From: Selaginella moellendorffii
Taxonomy: Eukaryota; Streptophyta; Lycopodiopsida; Selaginellales; Selaginellaceae
Reading direction: 5' to 3'
DNA length: 51,958 bases
NCBI RefSeq assembly: GCF_000143415.4
Contig: NW_003314423.1
Span: 175,440-227,397 of the forward strand
The translations under genes were made by a program, and so were the position numbers. The notes beneath the pieces are model-generated. The model did not search any database. It was not told where the DNA came from and was given only the letters and a program-made list of their open reading frames with translations. Shown one piece after another: positions 11,321-22,061 of this stretch (within the stretch, counting starts at the first letter, position 1; every line of letters begins with the position of its first letter).

Positions 11321-12480
11321 TTTGAACATCGTCAGGAAAGTCGCTGCGCCACTGTTTTCCCGTCCTAGACTCAGGAATCCTAGCTTGAGTCTTTGGGGCA
11401 TACTCCTGAACCTACTGCTCCGGTCCCGATGGATATTTCTGGTACTCCCTGACTCATCAAAGGGAAGTTGAGTCCTACTGAGAAGCAACGTCGAATATCT
11501 CATAATCTTTGCCTCTACTGTGCTGATCCTAATCACAAAGCAGCTGTGTGTCCCAAGAAGCCTCCCCGACTACTCGAGTTCACTCTGCCTCAAAGTCCAC
11601 CTCTGTTACAGTTGGGAAACGACCCTGTCCAAACAGAGTAGGAGCTGTCTGTTTGGAATCCCCAAATAAAAATCACTTTTCTTCTTTATCAAGATCCTCA
11701 CCACCTTTCATTAAAGCCACCACCAATTCCCGCAACTTCCACATCCCATGTCTCCTTTCTTTCACCGGACAATCAGGACTCAAGGCTCTGGCGCTACTAG
11801 ACTCGAGTGCAACTTCCTGCTTCATGGACACAGACTTTGCTGCCCAACATCACATTCCTCTTTCTCCTACCATACGGGATCTGAGGGTTGAAGGCATTGG
11901 CAGGCATTTTGTGTCTCCATCTTCTGGACTTAGAGAAACATTGCCCGTTCGAGTACACATTGGGTCCACCGTCACTATAGTGCATGTGATCATGGGATGA
12001 GATTTGGATATACTGTCACCGTGAATCCTTGGAACCTTGGGGGATAAATGGGGATAAAATAGCCACTAAGGGCTCTCTCATCAAGCAATTGCCCCTTTTC
12101 TAGTTGGCTTAAGGGGAGAGAGATAAGGTGCGCTGCAGTCACCGATATCGCCTTCAACGTCACTAATAGCAAGTCCTCCTTTGTGGTGCTTGGCCTTCCT
12201 TGGTTCCGACTACATCAGCCTCAGATTTGTTGGAAGGAATTACAGCTCATCTCTCCCACATCACCATCTCCCACGGCTTCCCTAGTTGTTCATCGAGTCC
12301 GAATCAGGAAAACTTCCCTAAACTCAAATCGGGGTTCTATTCCTGACTTTATGAAGTTTTCACCCTCTTCCTTTTCCTCTCTTCCATCAAACAATGGTCT
12401 AGACAGATCACAAAAATCTCGAGTACTTTGCCACTTCCCGAGTTTTAAGCCGTCGTCAAGCAAGGTGGGCACAATTCCTG
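11321..12480 (+). pseudogene. G3 zinc knuckle and aspartic protease, split by a solo LTR
   Basis: A perfect CX2CX4HX4C knuckle, CLYCADPNHKAAVC, is encoded at about 11510-11551. The protease region follows with ALLDSSATSCFMD (DSSA in place of the usual DSGA). At 11976 the frame is broken by a 162-bp solo TRIM LTR; beyond it the protein resumes as IAFNVTNSKSSFVVLGLPWF, the usual second protease block. Coding beyond about 12300 is worn. Confidence 0.7.
11976..12137 (+). repeat. Solo LTR of the TRIM family (162 bp) in G3 protease
   Basis: The sequence matches the LTRs of the full TRIM at 46362-47033, in the same orientation. It is flanked by a perfect 5-base target duplication, GTCAC at 11971-11975 and 12138-12142, which is strong proof of retrotransposition. 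The start reads TATAGTGCATG where the intact LTR reads TGTAGCGCATG. Confidence 0.95.
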
Positions 12481-12484
12481 AGTC

Positions 12485-13850
12485 AGTTTGACTTTGTTAT
12501 CAAGTACAGACCTAGAAAACTTCAAGGCCTTCCTGATGCTCTTTCAAGGTGCTCCTATCTCAATCTCAGGCCTGGTAATCCTGCCTTCGATCAACAAGAT
12601 CAAGTTATCCTCGATCCTGATCGGCTTCAAGTTATGGCAATTTCCCTAGCCCCTCAGGATTCCTCCTTGATGGATGCAATCAGAAATGATCTTCAATCCG
12701 ATGACCTTGCCACCTTCCTTCAGGTTTGCTTCGTTCCCTCCCGGTCCCTTCAGGTCCTTGGGAATCCATCTCCATGGATTTCTTGAGTGATCTTTCGAGT
12801 GCTAGAGGCTTCAATAGCATTTTAGTTGTGGTGGATCGCTTCATAAAGATGGTGCACTTCCTGCTGTGTACCAAGGAGTTTTCGGGCGAGGACATGGCAA
12901 AACTAGGATTCATGGAAATTTTCCGACTTCATGGGATTCCTGTAGATGTGGTTTCGGATCGGGGACCTTAATTCATCTCTCATTTCTGGCAACAGTTTTT
13001 GCAGCTGCTTGGAGTGAAGGCCAACCTCTCTTCGGTGTATCATCCTCAAATTGATGGACAGTTTGAGCGAACGATTTAGATGTTGGAACAATTCCTACGG
13101 TGCTTCATCAACTATCATCAGGATGACTGATTGCTGAGTTCTCCTATAACAACTCTGTTCACTCCTCTCTTCGAGTTTCCCCCTTTTTTGCAAACTTTGG
13201 CTGAAATCCCTGATTCAATCTCTCACTTCCTTCTCCATCCGAACCTCTCATTCAAATCTCCGCTTTGAGGCATTTGTCTCCAACCTCCAAGAAACCCACA
13301 ACTCCATCTCCTTCCACCTCCATCGTGCTCAGGAATCTCATAAAACATTTGCCAACGTCCATCATCAGGATTGTCCCCCTTACAATATCAAGGATAAAGT
13401 CTGGCTCCTCAGGCGAAATATCTCCACCACCAGACCATGTCCCAAACTCGATTTCAAATGCCTTGGTACTTTCCCTATCACTGCCATCATTAATCCTATC
13501 ACTGCCATCATTAATCCCATCACTTATCGCCTTGCACTTCCCTCCTCATATCAAATTCACCCCGTTTTTCACTCCTCTCTCCTTGAGTCTTATATTCCTA
13601 GTCTTATTCCAAATTGGGTCATTCCTCCACCTCTACCAGTGCAGCTCGAGGATGGGTCTGAGTACGAGGTTCAGGACATCCTTGATTCCAAGATCTCATG
13701 GTCTAAACTCTACTATCTGGTAGACTGGAAGGGTTACAGACCTGAGGAACGCACTTGGGAACCTGTGGACAACTTAATTCATTCTCCTGACCTTGTTCAG
13801 GACTTCCACCGCCACTATCTTTCTCGTCCCAATTATCATTTTTTTCATTT
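12485..13850 (+). pseudogene. G3 RNase H end, integrase and chromodomain
   Basis: The segment begins QFDFVIKYRPRKLQGLPDAL, the C-terminal end of gypsy RNase H. Integrase core follows: ISMDFLSDLSSARGFNSILV (first Asp) and GIPVDVVSDRGP (second Asp), then YHPQIDGQFERT with the Glu region worn. At 13640-13800 a chromodomain reads YEVQDILDSK..LYYLVDWKGYRPEERTWEP, the signature that makes this a chromovirus. There are several stops and frameshifts. Confidence 0.8.
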
Positions 13851-13937
13851 TCCCTCTCCCATCCCTCGCCGCCCATCTCATCCTCCTCTTCATTCTCATT
13901 CACGTCCTCATTCCACTCGTTCTTGAGGAGGGGGTAT

Positions 13938-14484
13938 TGTCAGAAATCCCCCAATTCTTGCCACATTCCTGACTCTCGCCACATTCGTGACCTGCAGACC
14001 ACATTCCTGACCTGCAGACCACATTCTTGACTCTCGAAACACTTCCCTATTCCTGACTCTCTGATTTCGTACGATTCCTGAGTCTCGAGCCACATTCCTG
14101 ATGATGATGTGGCACCTCCTCGACCTCAGCTATATTTAGGCCATCCTCGATCCAAGAGTGGTGGAGCTTCATCAACCTATAGTATATATAGGTTAGCTTT
14201 GTTCCATTTCTCCACAATCTGAATCAACGCCAGTCTAAAGCTTCTTCTTTATTGTAGCGCACCTTATCTCTCTCCCCTTAAGCCAACTGGAAAAGGGGCA
14301 ATTGCTTGATGAGAGAGCCCTTAGTGACTATATTATCCCCATTTATCCCCTAAAGTTCCAAGGATCCACAGTGACAGTATATCTAAATCTCATCCCATGA
14401 TTACATACGCTACATTTGTTTCCACTAGTTTTTCTTTTTGTCTTTTGCATTTTCCAGTCTTGATCTTGTTGGGGGTCTTGATAG
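13938..14484 (+). repeat. 3' LTR of G3, containing a solo TRIM LTR
   Basis: It begins TGTCAGAAATCCCCC after a purine-rich tract and ends GGGGGTCTTGATAG like the 5' LTR. The extra length relative to the 5' LTR is the 162-bp insert at 14253-14414. Confidence 0.8.
14253..14414 (-). repeat. Solo LTR of the TRIM family in the G3 3' LTR
   Basis: It is opposite in orientation to the copy at 46362. Ends are TGTAGCGC and CGCTACA. Flanks TTTAT and TTTGT are a 4-of-5 target duplication, and the uninterrupted site is visible in the 5' LTR (CTTCATTTCC). Confidence 0.9.
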
Positions 14485-14599
14485 TGTTGAGTTTTCGTGA
14501 CTTGGTAATTTTCTTTCAAGGTTGCTTTCTTGAGTATTAGGATTTTTTGTATGGTGTGTACTGTTCTTTGGGATGACTTGGTTGAGATCAACTTCAATG

Positions 14600-15900
14600 A
14601 GGGGCTTTAACTCTGGATATGCCTTTAAGATTTGTGCTTCTTCGTAGGAAGGAGGAATATTTTGTAGGAACTCTAGTCTTTTGCCATTTTGAGCACGATG
14701 AAAGTTACCTTAAATTCTTGATCCTTGATCTTGATAGAAATATTACACGTGATTCTTAATGGTTGTACACTTCGATTATTGGCTATCTTGATATTGAAAG
14801 GTGCAAGATGGATTAGCCCAAGTCCCATTACTTTACAAGTTGAATACTCAATAATGTTGACACTTGCACCACTGTCAATGATTACTTGTGGAACTTTGTT
14901 CTTTCCTATCGTGATTGGGATTCATGGTACATCTTTGTCGAAGTCACCAGGTTGAATGTCAATCTTGTGGGATAAAGAGATGTTAGCCTTTTTCTTAACT
15001 TGAGTTGAATTTGTTGATGGCAATACTTGATATATCTTGAGAAGTTGTTTTCTCAAGTAAGGAGCGACTTGTAAAAGCTCTTGGAGGGTGAGTGTGATAC
15101 TTTGTCGAAGAATGTTGGTGATGAACTCTGTTTATTCCTCTTTTTTTGATAGAATTTGTGTTGTGATTTCCTAAACAATTTTTTGCTTTGTTGCCATTTG
15201 TGTCTTGAGATTTCTTGTACTTCATCTTGGAGCTCTTGTTCTTCAATTTTTTTATTGAGGTCATTTTCAAGATTATAGTGTTCTTTTTGACTTTGAGTTA
15301 GAGCTCATATCTCAAATTCATTTTCACAGTGTTCATCTTGGACTGATTTGATATTGATATTTTTTGTTGTTGGAGGAGGTCTTTGATTTTGTTGATTTTG
15401 CTGAGAAGGTTGATTTTCTTGATTTTATTATTGCTGATACTGAGATTGAAATTCTTGAGTTTGAGGTTGTTGATAGTTATTGCAAGAGAATGCTTTGGGT
15501 GGTGGATCATATTGTTGATTTTATTGTTGATAGTTCGGTTGATGAGGAGGTGGTCTCCATTGTCGATTGTTTTAGTATGGTTGCAGATAGTTGTTTTGTC
15601 AAGGAGGCTATTTTGGTTGTCTTGATAAGGCTATTGATAAGTCTGTTGGTATGGTTGTTGATACTGATTGTTTTGGTAGCCGTTGTTATATTGTCGATGG
15701 TATCTTGGGTTAGGATTATACATACCTTGATTCTAGTAGTTCGGTTGCCATTGTTGTTATTCTTGTCAAGGTTGATTGTACTATCATCTAGTTGGAGTTG
15801 GAGTTCCATGTGTGTTCTCAATTGGAGTTACTTCAGCTATTCCTTGATATCGATAGATTTTTGCTGTATGTCTTTCTCTTTTGCAGATCTGACACTTAAG
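14600..15900 (-). pseudogene. G1 protease and gag C-terminal part
   Basis: Near 14857-14885 the minus strand encodes VIIDSGASVNIIEYSTC, an aspartic protease active site (DSGAS). Between about 15300 and 15860 it encodes an Asn/Gln/Tyr-rich region (NNGYQNNQYQQPYQQ), the cause of the long hydrophobic ORFs on the + strand. At about 15860-15895 CQICKRERHTAKIY is a zinc knuckle whose last Cys has become Tyr. Confidence 0.7.
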
Positions 15901-15937
15901 AATTAATAACTTACTATTGCAAATATGACTTTGGGAA

Positions 15938-17180
15938 TGTCAAGATTGGTATTGTTGGACCCTTTATCAGTCCCTCTTGTTCAAGTGTTAGTAAACTGGA
16001 CTTTGCATTTGTACTTGGCCAGATGAGTATAAGGACAGAATTCCTAAGTGTCTATTTAGCCAAGTATATTTGGCCCGGCTTTTTAGTTCTCTTTTGCTTT
16101 GTTTTGGAGTCTTTATTTTTCCCATGATCCCAACTATAGTTGCTTACCACAACTACATCAGCCAATTTGCTGAGTCAAACGTTCATCTGGATCACATCCT
16201 CAACTCTTTGAGAAAAACCTTATACTGTTCCCAAGATCCCAAAGTCGTTCCATTATTGTGGCTTGACAAGAACCCTCGAATATTGAGACTAGTCCCTCAA
16301 TATCACTAGATGATAGCTTATCATGTTTGCCAAACACCCTCGCTATCATGCTTTTTGTGTTAGTTTCATTTCGATCTTAAATGCTATTTATGGAAAGTGT
16401 CTAGATTTACTTATTTGGCACATCTATGGAATGTAGAAATTGTCCTGAACATAATGGTGTTCATCCCGTGTTCAAATTCGCAATCTAGGGATATTTAGTA
16501 AGCTTCGCTATGGGGGGTTCCAAATGTATAATAGGGATAGTGGGTAAATCGAGCATGGCCGATTAACCTGAGGTATAGCCTAGCTTCCACTTGCATGTCT
16601 GTCTTTGTTCTGCATCCAGTTTGGGTCTAAACCCAAGTTCCATTTCATGCTAGTTGATGGAGTACCCATATCCTTGCGTTAGGCCACCGGTATGCCGAAA
16701 TATTACCAGACTCTGTTTGGCTCCGTTTTGCATGCTGGTCTTGGCATTGGGATGCTGGTTGTTCTAGAACTAATCCAAGTTGCTCCGTGCTCTTATCCCT
16801 TCGTTCCTTGGGCTGTATGCTCGAGAGTCATTCTGTGCTCGAGAGTCATTCTATGCTCCAGTGCCATTGCTCCTTAGCTCTATGCTTGGGAGTTTGGCAC
16901 CATTCCTTTATTTAATGGCCCAAGTGTAGTGCACCTTATCTCTCTCCCCTTAAGCCAATTGGAAAAGGGGCAGTTGCTTGATAAGAGAGCCCTTAGTGGC
17001 TATTTTATCCCCATTTATCCCCTAAGGTTCAAAGATTTACGGTGATAATATATCCAAATCTCATCCCATGATCACATGTGCTACACCAAGGCCCTAAAAC
17101 TCATGTTGCACACCACTATCCTTTAAACACGTGGCATATGACACATGGCACATGGAGGGTTTAGGTTCCGCTTCATGGTT
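15938..17180 (+). repeat. LTR-like block related to the G2 5' LTR, inserted in G1 gag
   Basis: From about 16270 to 16760 the text parallels the 5' LTR of G2 (43862-44779). Shared phrases include CTATTTATGGAAAGTGTCTA, GTTCATCCCGTGTTCAAATTC and CACCGGTATGCC. It starts TGTCAAG. Zinc-knuckle gag text of G1 lies on both sides, so it is an insertion, probably a solo LTR. The right boundary is unsure; an inverted repeat TATCCTATGG/CCATAGGATA lies near 17178-17205. It contains a nested TRIM solo LTR. Confidence 0.6.
16925..17085 (-). repeat. Solo LTR of the TRIM family
   Basis: The 161-bp copy runs from TGTAGTGCACC to GTGCTACA and has a perfect 5-base target duplication, CCAAG at 16920-16924 and 17086-17090. 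It is inverted relative to the full element at 46362. Confidence 0.95.
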
Positions 17181-17183
17181 ATC

Positions 17184-17414
17184 CTATGGTAAATCACCAT
17201 AGGATAAAGGGTAAAATCCACATACACTACACTTACATTCTATAGTGGTATGTTCTTTGTTCTTGCATTTCGTACACCATACTTCCTCTTTAAGTTCGTT
17301 TATGATTGTAAATTTCTTAAGTATTTTGGTGAGTTCTTGATTCTTGTCTTTTTTATTGATTTCGAGTTTGTATTCTTCTTCGTCATCAGAAGCGTGGACC
17401 ATACTTAAGCTCAT
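17184..17414 (-). pseudogene. G1 gag fragment with zinc knuckle
   Basis: The 76-aa ORF begins MSLSMVHASDDEEEYKLEIN, an acidic/lysine-rich segment. It then contains a perfect CX2CX4HX4C knuckle, CTKCKNKEHTTIEC, directly followed by KCSVCGFY, the start of a second knuckle that is cut by the LTR-like insertion. Two adjacent knuckles are known in some plant gypsy lineages. Confidence 0.6.
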
Positions 17415-17420
17415 GACTTG

Positions 17421-17860
17421 AGCTCAATTTTCAATTGTAATTTAGTACAAACATTATAAACTTTAAAATATTAAGGTTATGGTGAACCTAATAATTTTAT
17501 AACTCTCTATATATTATATAGAAAAAAATGTTCTAAAAGACACTTCTTGTTCTAATAATTTAAATATTTACTACGTGCCATGATCGGGACATTTGGTAGA
17601 ATATAAAATAAAATGTTTGTAAAAAGAGTATTTTTGTCACTTCCTTAAATCTGTACTTTGTGCTTTCTAGCTAGTAAATGTTAGGTTTGTCAAAATTTAA
17701 AAACTATTAAATTTGAATTAAGAGTCTATATAAGGCCATATAACCATTTGAAAGGAAAAAAAAAAACCATTGATATAAGTTTGTTGTATATATAAAAGAG
17801 ACTTGGCTTTTTTCTATAATACATTTTTGAGGGATTTGTTATAGCATACTATCTAGAATT
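17421..17860. other. AT-rich spacer, no gene seen
   Basis: The stretch is strongly AT-rich with TATATA tracts (17503-17520 and 17785-17800). It lies between the end of recognisable G1 gag and the next + strand ORF. It could hold an unrecognised G1 LTR or the promoter of the ORF at 17914. I see no repeat that decides between these. Confidence 0.5.
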
Positions 17861-17913
17861 TATGGATCTTCACTTGCACTCTCATTTGAAGAAAGAGAAA
17901 TACACATAAATCT

Positions 17914-18360
17914 TTGTGGGTTTTAGTAATGGTAATTTTAAGTCTTGCAATCTTTTTTCCCAGGGTTCAAGGGCTAAGAGATGTAATAGTTATCCTATTG
18001 CACAACATAACCAAACCACACAAGAGAAAAAGAGAGGATAATGAATATAGTCATAATGAGTTGGAGATAAATGCAATGACAGAAGGCATTACAAATTGGG
18101 TGAAAAAAAATGCTTTCTTACTTGTTTTAGAAAATTGCAATTTTGTGACTTTCAAGAAATGCCCTATATATTTTCTGGCTTTTAGTGGAAATAATAGCAA
18201 TGATCAGTATGATGGTATATATACTCTCGTATCACATTGCAACATCACGCACCCGAAAGACTACCATGAAATATTTTTTGAGATGGTAAAGACAGAAATG
18301 AAGACACACAAATATTATAGACAATATTGCGAAAAGAACACTCACAAGTATATAAAATGA
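17914..18360 (+). CDS. Unrecognised protein, 148 aa ORF
   Basis: The nominal start MWVLVMVILSLAIFF looks like a signal peptide, but it probably translates an intron: GTAATTTTAAG...TTTTTTCCCAG at about 17932-17963 has good splice ends. Beyond it are a basic patch (KPHKRKRED) and a mixed region with LVLENCNFVTFKKCPIYFLA and HCNITHPKDYHEIFFEMVKT. It ends at a TGA near 18360. I recognise no family. It lies just left of the Mutator-like C-terminal fragment and may belong to either element. Confidence 0.35.
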   Translation: MWVLVMVILSLAIFFPRVQGLRDVIVILLHNITKPHKRKREDNEYSHNELEINAMTEGITNWVKKNAFLLVLENCNFVTFKKCPIYFLAFSGNNSNDQYDGIYTLVSHCNITHPKDYHEIFFEMVKTEMKTHKYYRQYCEKNTHKYIK

Positions 18361-19949
18361 AAAGTGAAATGATAAAATATTTTTATTAATTATATAAAGT
18401 ATAATAAGTTTATATTATTGATAGAGAATAAACATTGATAGTGTTGGAAAATCTAATTAGCTCCAAAAGTTTTCTGCAACTCAGGAATAATAAGGCTTGC
18501 TTGGTGTATATGAATATCTACTTTAGGATCCTAGTGTAAGATGTTGATAAAGATGTAATACATATGCATTTTTATATTCCTTACGCTTCGTAAAGTCTGG
18601 ACATGTGCAAAAAGGAAAGTCTTGAATGGCAATTGTGTACTCTCCACCTTCTATTTTGAGTATGCACTCCTTTGCAAATGCAATGATGTACTTCATGAAG
18701 AGAATCTCACACTCAAGTGTTTGAGCCAAGTTTATTTTACCTTGCTTCTGCTTGGAAATGGTACTAATAAATTTAACTGCTTTACTTTTTTTTTGTAGCC
18801 TCTTGTGCATCTCTATGGGAACAATCTTGGTTCTATCACTCATATCTCGAACTCTCCTTTCAAGATTAAAACCAGATTTCTCAAGGTTTTCAATTTCATC
18901 CGAGATGAGCGCAACCCCATTAGCAACTGGCCATTCTTTAGGTACTACATTAGGTTTAGTCACTATAGTTTCTTCAAGACGCTTTGTATGATTAGTATTA
19001 GTGTTGCAGCAATATAGCCAATACCATCTTGAAAATCCTACTTGCTTTCATTCCCCATAAAAACATGGTAAAAACATGGGGTTGGAATAGAAGTAGACTT
19101 ATCACCACGGATCCAAGCCCAACATTTGCCCCTCAGAAGCATCCTTACACACCTTACATTTGATTTTGCTAGCACTCAACAGATTGCCCATTGCTTCGGC
19201 TCCACACTATGATAAGCAATTTCAACTTGTTGTGATGCACTTTCCTCATCAGCCACTTAAGGTGGCTTGGTTTGGGGGCGATATCTTGGAAAAAAATGGT
19301 ACTCAACATTAGGTTTATGAAAGCTTTTTGCTCTAAGATCTGTGCCAACTTTTTCACCAGCAAAGGAAAAAAGACACTTTGAGTGATCTTCATATCACCA
19401 ATAGAAGCCCGGGGAGTGTACTTCATAGATGTGCCATAGACTACTTCCTCCACTGTAGTTAGCACTGTTCATACTGATGAAGTCACTTTCTTCTTCATTT
19501 GATCGTGTAACATCTTAACTGAAGGTCCTATTCCCATATATCTTCCTTCCTCAAATGCTAAGGGTTTTTAAGATTGCTCTATAGCGTGTATCAAATTCGA
19601 TAGATGTGCTTCATATAGACTCATCTTCCTTTTCCCTACCTCAAAGGAATATTAACTCCAATGCTTACTCTCTAAGAGATTCACAGTTGGGGTGTATGCA
19701 AGATCCTCAAGTGGTTGATCCTAAGAAAAGGATGATATTAAAAAGTAATAAAAAGAGAAAAGAAAAAGAAAAACTAACTTGAAAAGAGTGATGTCCCCAT
19801 TAGAACATCTTAACTTCCCACCACTCTAACCATGACTCAAGTTGTGGTAGACAACTTACGTTTGTATAGCCATCTTCACGCCACCATATTTAAATCTCAT
19901 TTGCTTTTACCTCATGCTCTTTTTCAGAAGGTGTAACTGTAAGCCACAA

Positions 19950-20840
19950 ATTTTTCCTTTCTAATTTGCCAACTTACCTCGATTATCCATCCAACACTGA
20001 CTTGGCTTTTGCTAAGTTCCCTTGCCAAGGTTCTCGCCTATGGTACCAGCTCCTACTTGGTTTCAGCTACTCACTGCACGAGCAACGGAGTGTTAGCCAT
20101 CCATCCAGGGATTCCCAAATCACTCCCAATCCCCCTCCCCGGGTTAGACTGGACTTAAGGTTCGGCTACACTCCCCGCAAGCACAAGCAGCCAAGCACAC
20201 CAAGCTTCCAAGTTCCTAACATCCCTTGGTACCACAAGACTTGATCATGGGACCCTCTAAATCCCAAGTCTTGAGTGCAACACTTGCTTCGGGATGCCGG
20301 GGCGAAACACCGTGGCCTAGCGGCCCGGTATGGGTACCTCTACCCCCCCACTTCCATCCCGAAGGAAGGCCCAAGCCCCTAGGAAGGGCAAGGACCAATG
20401 AGCCGCATGGTACTCAAGTGGGGCACCACTCCACATGAGCCGGGAGCACTGCAATCGGTTTCCCTTTCGGGAGTGGGAGCTGCTCTTGAGCACTTCCTTG
20501 GATGGCCCCTCGGCACCAGCCAAGTCCATGCTCACTCCCACCNNNNNNNNNNNNNNNNNNNNNNNNNNNNNNNNNNNNNNNNNNNNNNNNNNNNNNNNNN
20601 NNNNNNNNNNNNNNNNNNNNNNNNNNNNNNNNNNNNNNNNNNCCATTTCGGATCTCGGACTCCGTCTCGAACTCAGTCTCGAACTCGGACTCGAACTCGG
20701 TCCCCGAGTCGGTCTCGGACTCGATTCCGGACTCTATCTCGAACTCGGTCCTAGAGTCGGTCTTGGACTCGATCTTTGACTTGGTCCCATCCGATGAATT
20801 CTTTGTCATTTTTGTCATGCTTTCGGGGTTCCTTTAGCCT
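19950..20840. repeat. GC-rich inserted repeat with an assembly gap
   Basis: The surrounding transposase text is interrupted here by sequence of quite different composition: GC-rich, with CTCTACCCCCCCACTTCC and a tandem array at 20645-20790 of about 12-bp units (CGAACTCGGACT-like). The ends are not resolved. The ORFs in this block run through the gap or the array and are not genes. Confidence 0.5.
20543..20642. other. Assembly gap (100 N)
   Basis: Exactly 100 unknown bases, the usual scaffold placeholder. It abuts a short tandem array, which probably caused the break. True length and content are unknown. Confidence 1.
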
Positions 20841-21615
20841 ACGACACCTCGGCGAGTTGGTTCCTTATAGTAGCTTGCCATTGTTTGCACAACTTCTTAA
20901 ATGTTAATTGGAAATCTGGCTTGATAAGGTGGTAGTGTTGGTTTAAGCTCTAAGCCCAATGGAACTCACAAGTCCTCTCATGACCTTCTAGAGGTTGACC
21001 ATTCCCAAAGACTACCAAGACACCATTCCAATTAGCCCCAACCCCATCTGCCATGAAATTGCAAAAGTTGGTAGGCTTACCAGTCCGCTTTAGTACAATG
21101 TTGGAGAGGAACTTTCAAAATATTTCCTAAGCCATCTGGTCTTGTACTTTAAACTTTGCTATTGCAATTGTCAAGTTACAACATAGCCTGTGAAAAGGGC
21201 AATGTTTAAAACCATTTTAAGATAGTGAGAAAAAATAACTACCTCGAATTATACACATGAGTTCCCATGGTTTTCCAACCCGCTACCCGCTCCATATGGT
21301 CAAAATATACCTATGCATTAGGAAGGTCACTCAACCCAAACATATCCATTTGGGAAACAAGATCCATATTAGAGGCAGGGCCTATAATAGACATTTTAAA
21401 GACAAAGGGGCGCTCTTGCTCACTAATGACTTGATCTAGAAATAAACTCCCATGGATAAACTCGTAGGGACAAGTCTATTTTAGTTCAAGGATAGAGTCG
21501 ATTTTTTATTGGAATTTCCCCTCTCAAGATTCACACATCCAAGATTTTATCCTAATAAAAACAAAATGTAAGAGAGATATTATTGAAAAGTATGTAATAA
21601 TATTTTCATACCTCC

Positions 21616-21643
21616 TGAGAAGCTCTATTTCGTTAAAGTGGGA
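21616..21643 (+). repeat. E2 terminal inverted repeat (first end) with target duplication
   Basis: The 24-bp repeat (21620-21643) starts AAGCTCTATTTCGTTAAAGT and ends GGGA. It is identical to 28612-28635. TGAG at 21616-21619 is the matching half of a 4-base target duplication, CTCA at 28608-28611 being the other half in its present, inverted orientation. Removing E2 and one duplicate joins the two transposase halves with an exon end CCTCAGGAG followed by a GTATGA splice donor. Confidence 0.8.
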
Positions 21644-22005
21644 ATTGTCATTATCCTACTTGTAAAATAAGGTTTCCAAACCTTTATATAGTATATAAAT
21701 ATAACAAAATTCAACTGCATTGAGGCACATGCCATTTTATTTTAAATAAGGAAATGTCTACTCAATCACTTCTCCTCCCCCTGCCACTGCTTCACCTCTC
21801 TCTTCTCCTTGTCATCGTCGTCCAATTTCTTTCCATCCTTTTAATATTGGCTCAGTTGTTCCGAGTCTAGGTGGAGCCCAAGTCCCCATTCAATCTTTAC
21901 TTTCCCCTTATTAATAAAACAACTTCGTAGACTTCCAATAACATGCTGTAACACTTCTAGTATAATGTAAATCCTCTCAAAGAATTGTCTTTTAATATTA
22001 ATACA

Positions 22006-22027
22006 ATGGCATGGAACCCCATGCCAT
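22006..22027. repeat. E2 palindrome copy 35 bp after the HAD stop codon
   Basis: The arms ATGGCATGG and CCATGCCAT are perfect around AACC. It is one of about 20 dispersed copies found only in E2. Confidence 0.85.
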
Positions 22028-22061
22028 AATAAGCTACATTTTTAAATAAATACATGCCATC

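Larger units (their letters stand above)
10263..14484 (+). mobile_element. Deleted chromovirus G3 inserted in G1
   Basis: The two LTRs (10263-10652 and 13938-14484) both begin TGTCA and share CCCCCAATTCTTGCCACATT and repeated ATTCCTGACTC phrases. The 3' LTR is longer because a 162-bp solo TRIM LTR sits in it. A purine tract GAGGAGGGGGTAT precedes the 3' LTR. Flanks TGCTG and TGTTG may be a worn 5-base target duplication. Gag, protease, the end of RNase H, integrase and a chromodomain are present, but reverse transcriptase and most of RNase H are deleted near 12480, and the integrase zinc-binding region near 12720. It lies inside G1, so it is younger than G1. Confidence 0.85.
7890..17420 (-). 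mobile_element. Ty3/gypsy LTR retrotransposon G1 (minus strand), broken by later insertions
   Basis: Reading the minus strand from about 17.4 kb down, one finds gag zinc-knuckle sequence, an aspartic protease, reverse transcriptase, RNase H and integrase, the order of Ty3/gypsy. The gag is interrupted by an LTR-like block (about 15938-17180), and the chromovirus G3 (10263-14484) separates protease from reverse transcriptase. All frames contain stops. Element ends and LTRs are not resolved; the coordinates are where recognisable coding text starts and stops. G1 appears to have inserted next to the SPYYTPG gene of element copy A. Confidence 0.75.
18523..21615 (-). pseudogene. Mutator-like transposase gene, C-terminal part (copy B)
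   Basis: On the minus strand, after a 60-nt intron (21552-21611), the text reads RPFVFKMSIIGPASNMD, ERVAGWKTMGTHVYN, then at about 20880-21140 FCNFMADGVGANWNGVLVVF and ERTCEFHW. These resemble the DDE core of FAR1/Mutator-like proteins (Asp in FMAD). After an inserted block (about 19950-20840) come LESWLEWWEVK, LYEAHLSNLIHAIEQS and, near 18590-18640, IQDFPFCTCPDFTKRKEY, a SWIM-type zinc-binding region (CxC present, later Cys/His worn). It is broken by several stops. Its N-terminal half is now at 27522-28611 on the other strand, because element E2 inserted between them and an inversion followed. Confidence 0.6.

Noticed and set aside
15364-15906. A 180-aa leucine/valine-rich membrane-like ORF (+)
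   Set aside because: It is the antisense of the Asn/Gln/Tyr-rich gag region of G1; the apparent membrane segments are composition effects.
20317-20837. ORFs running through the N gap with SDSVSNSV-like repeats
   Set aside because: They depend on unknown bases and a 12-bp tandem array.
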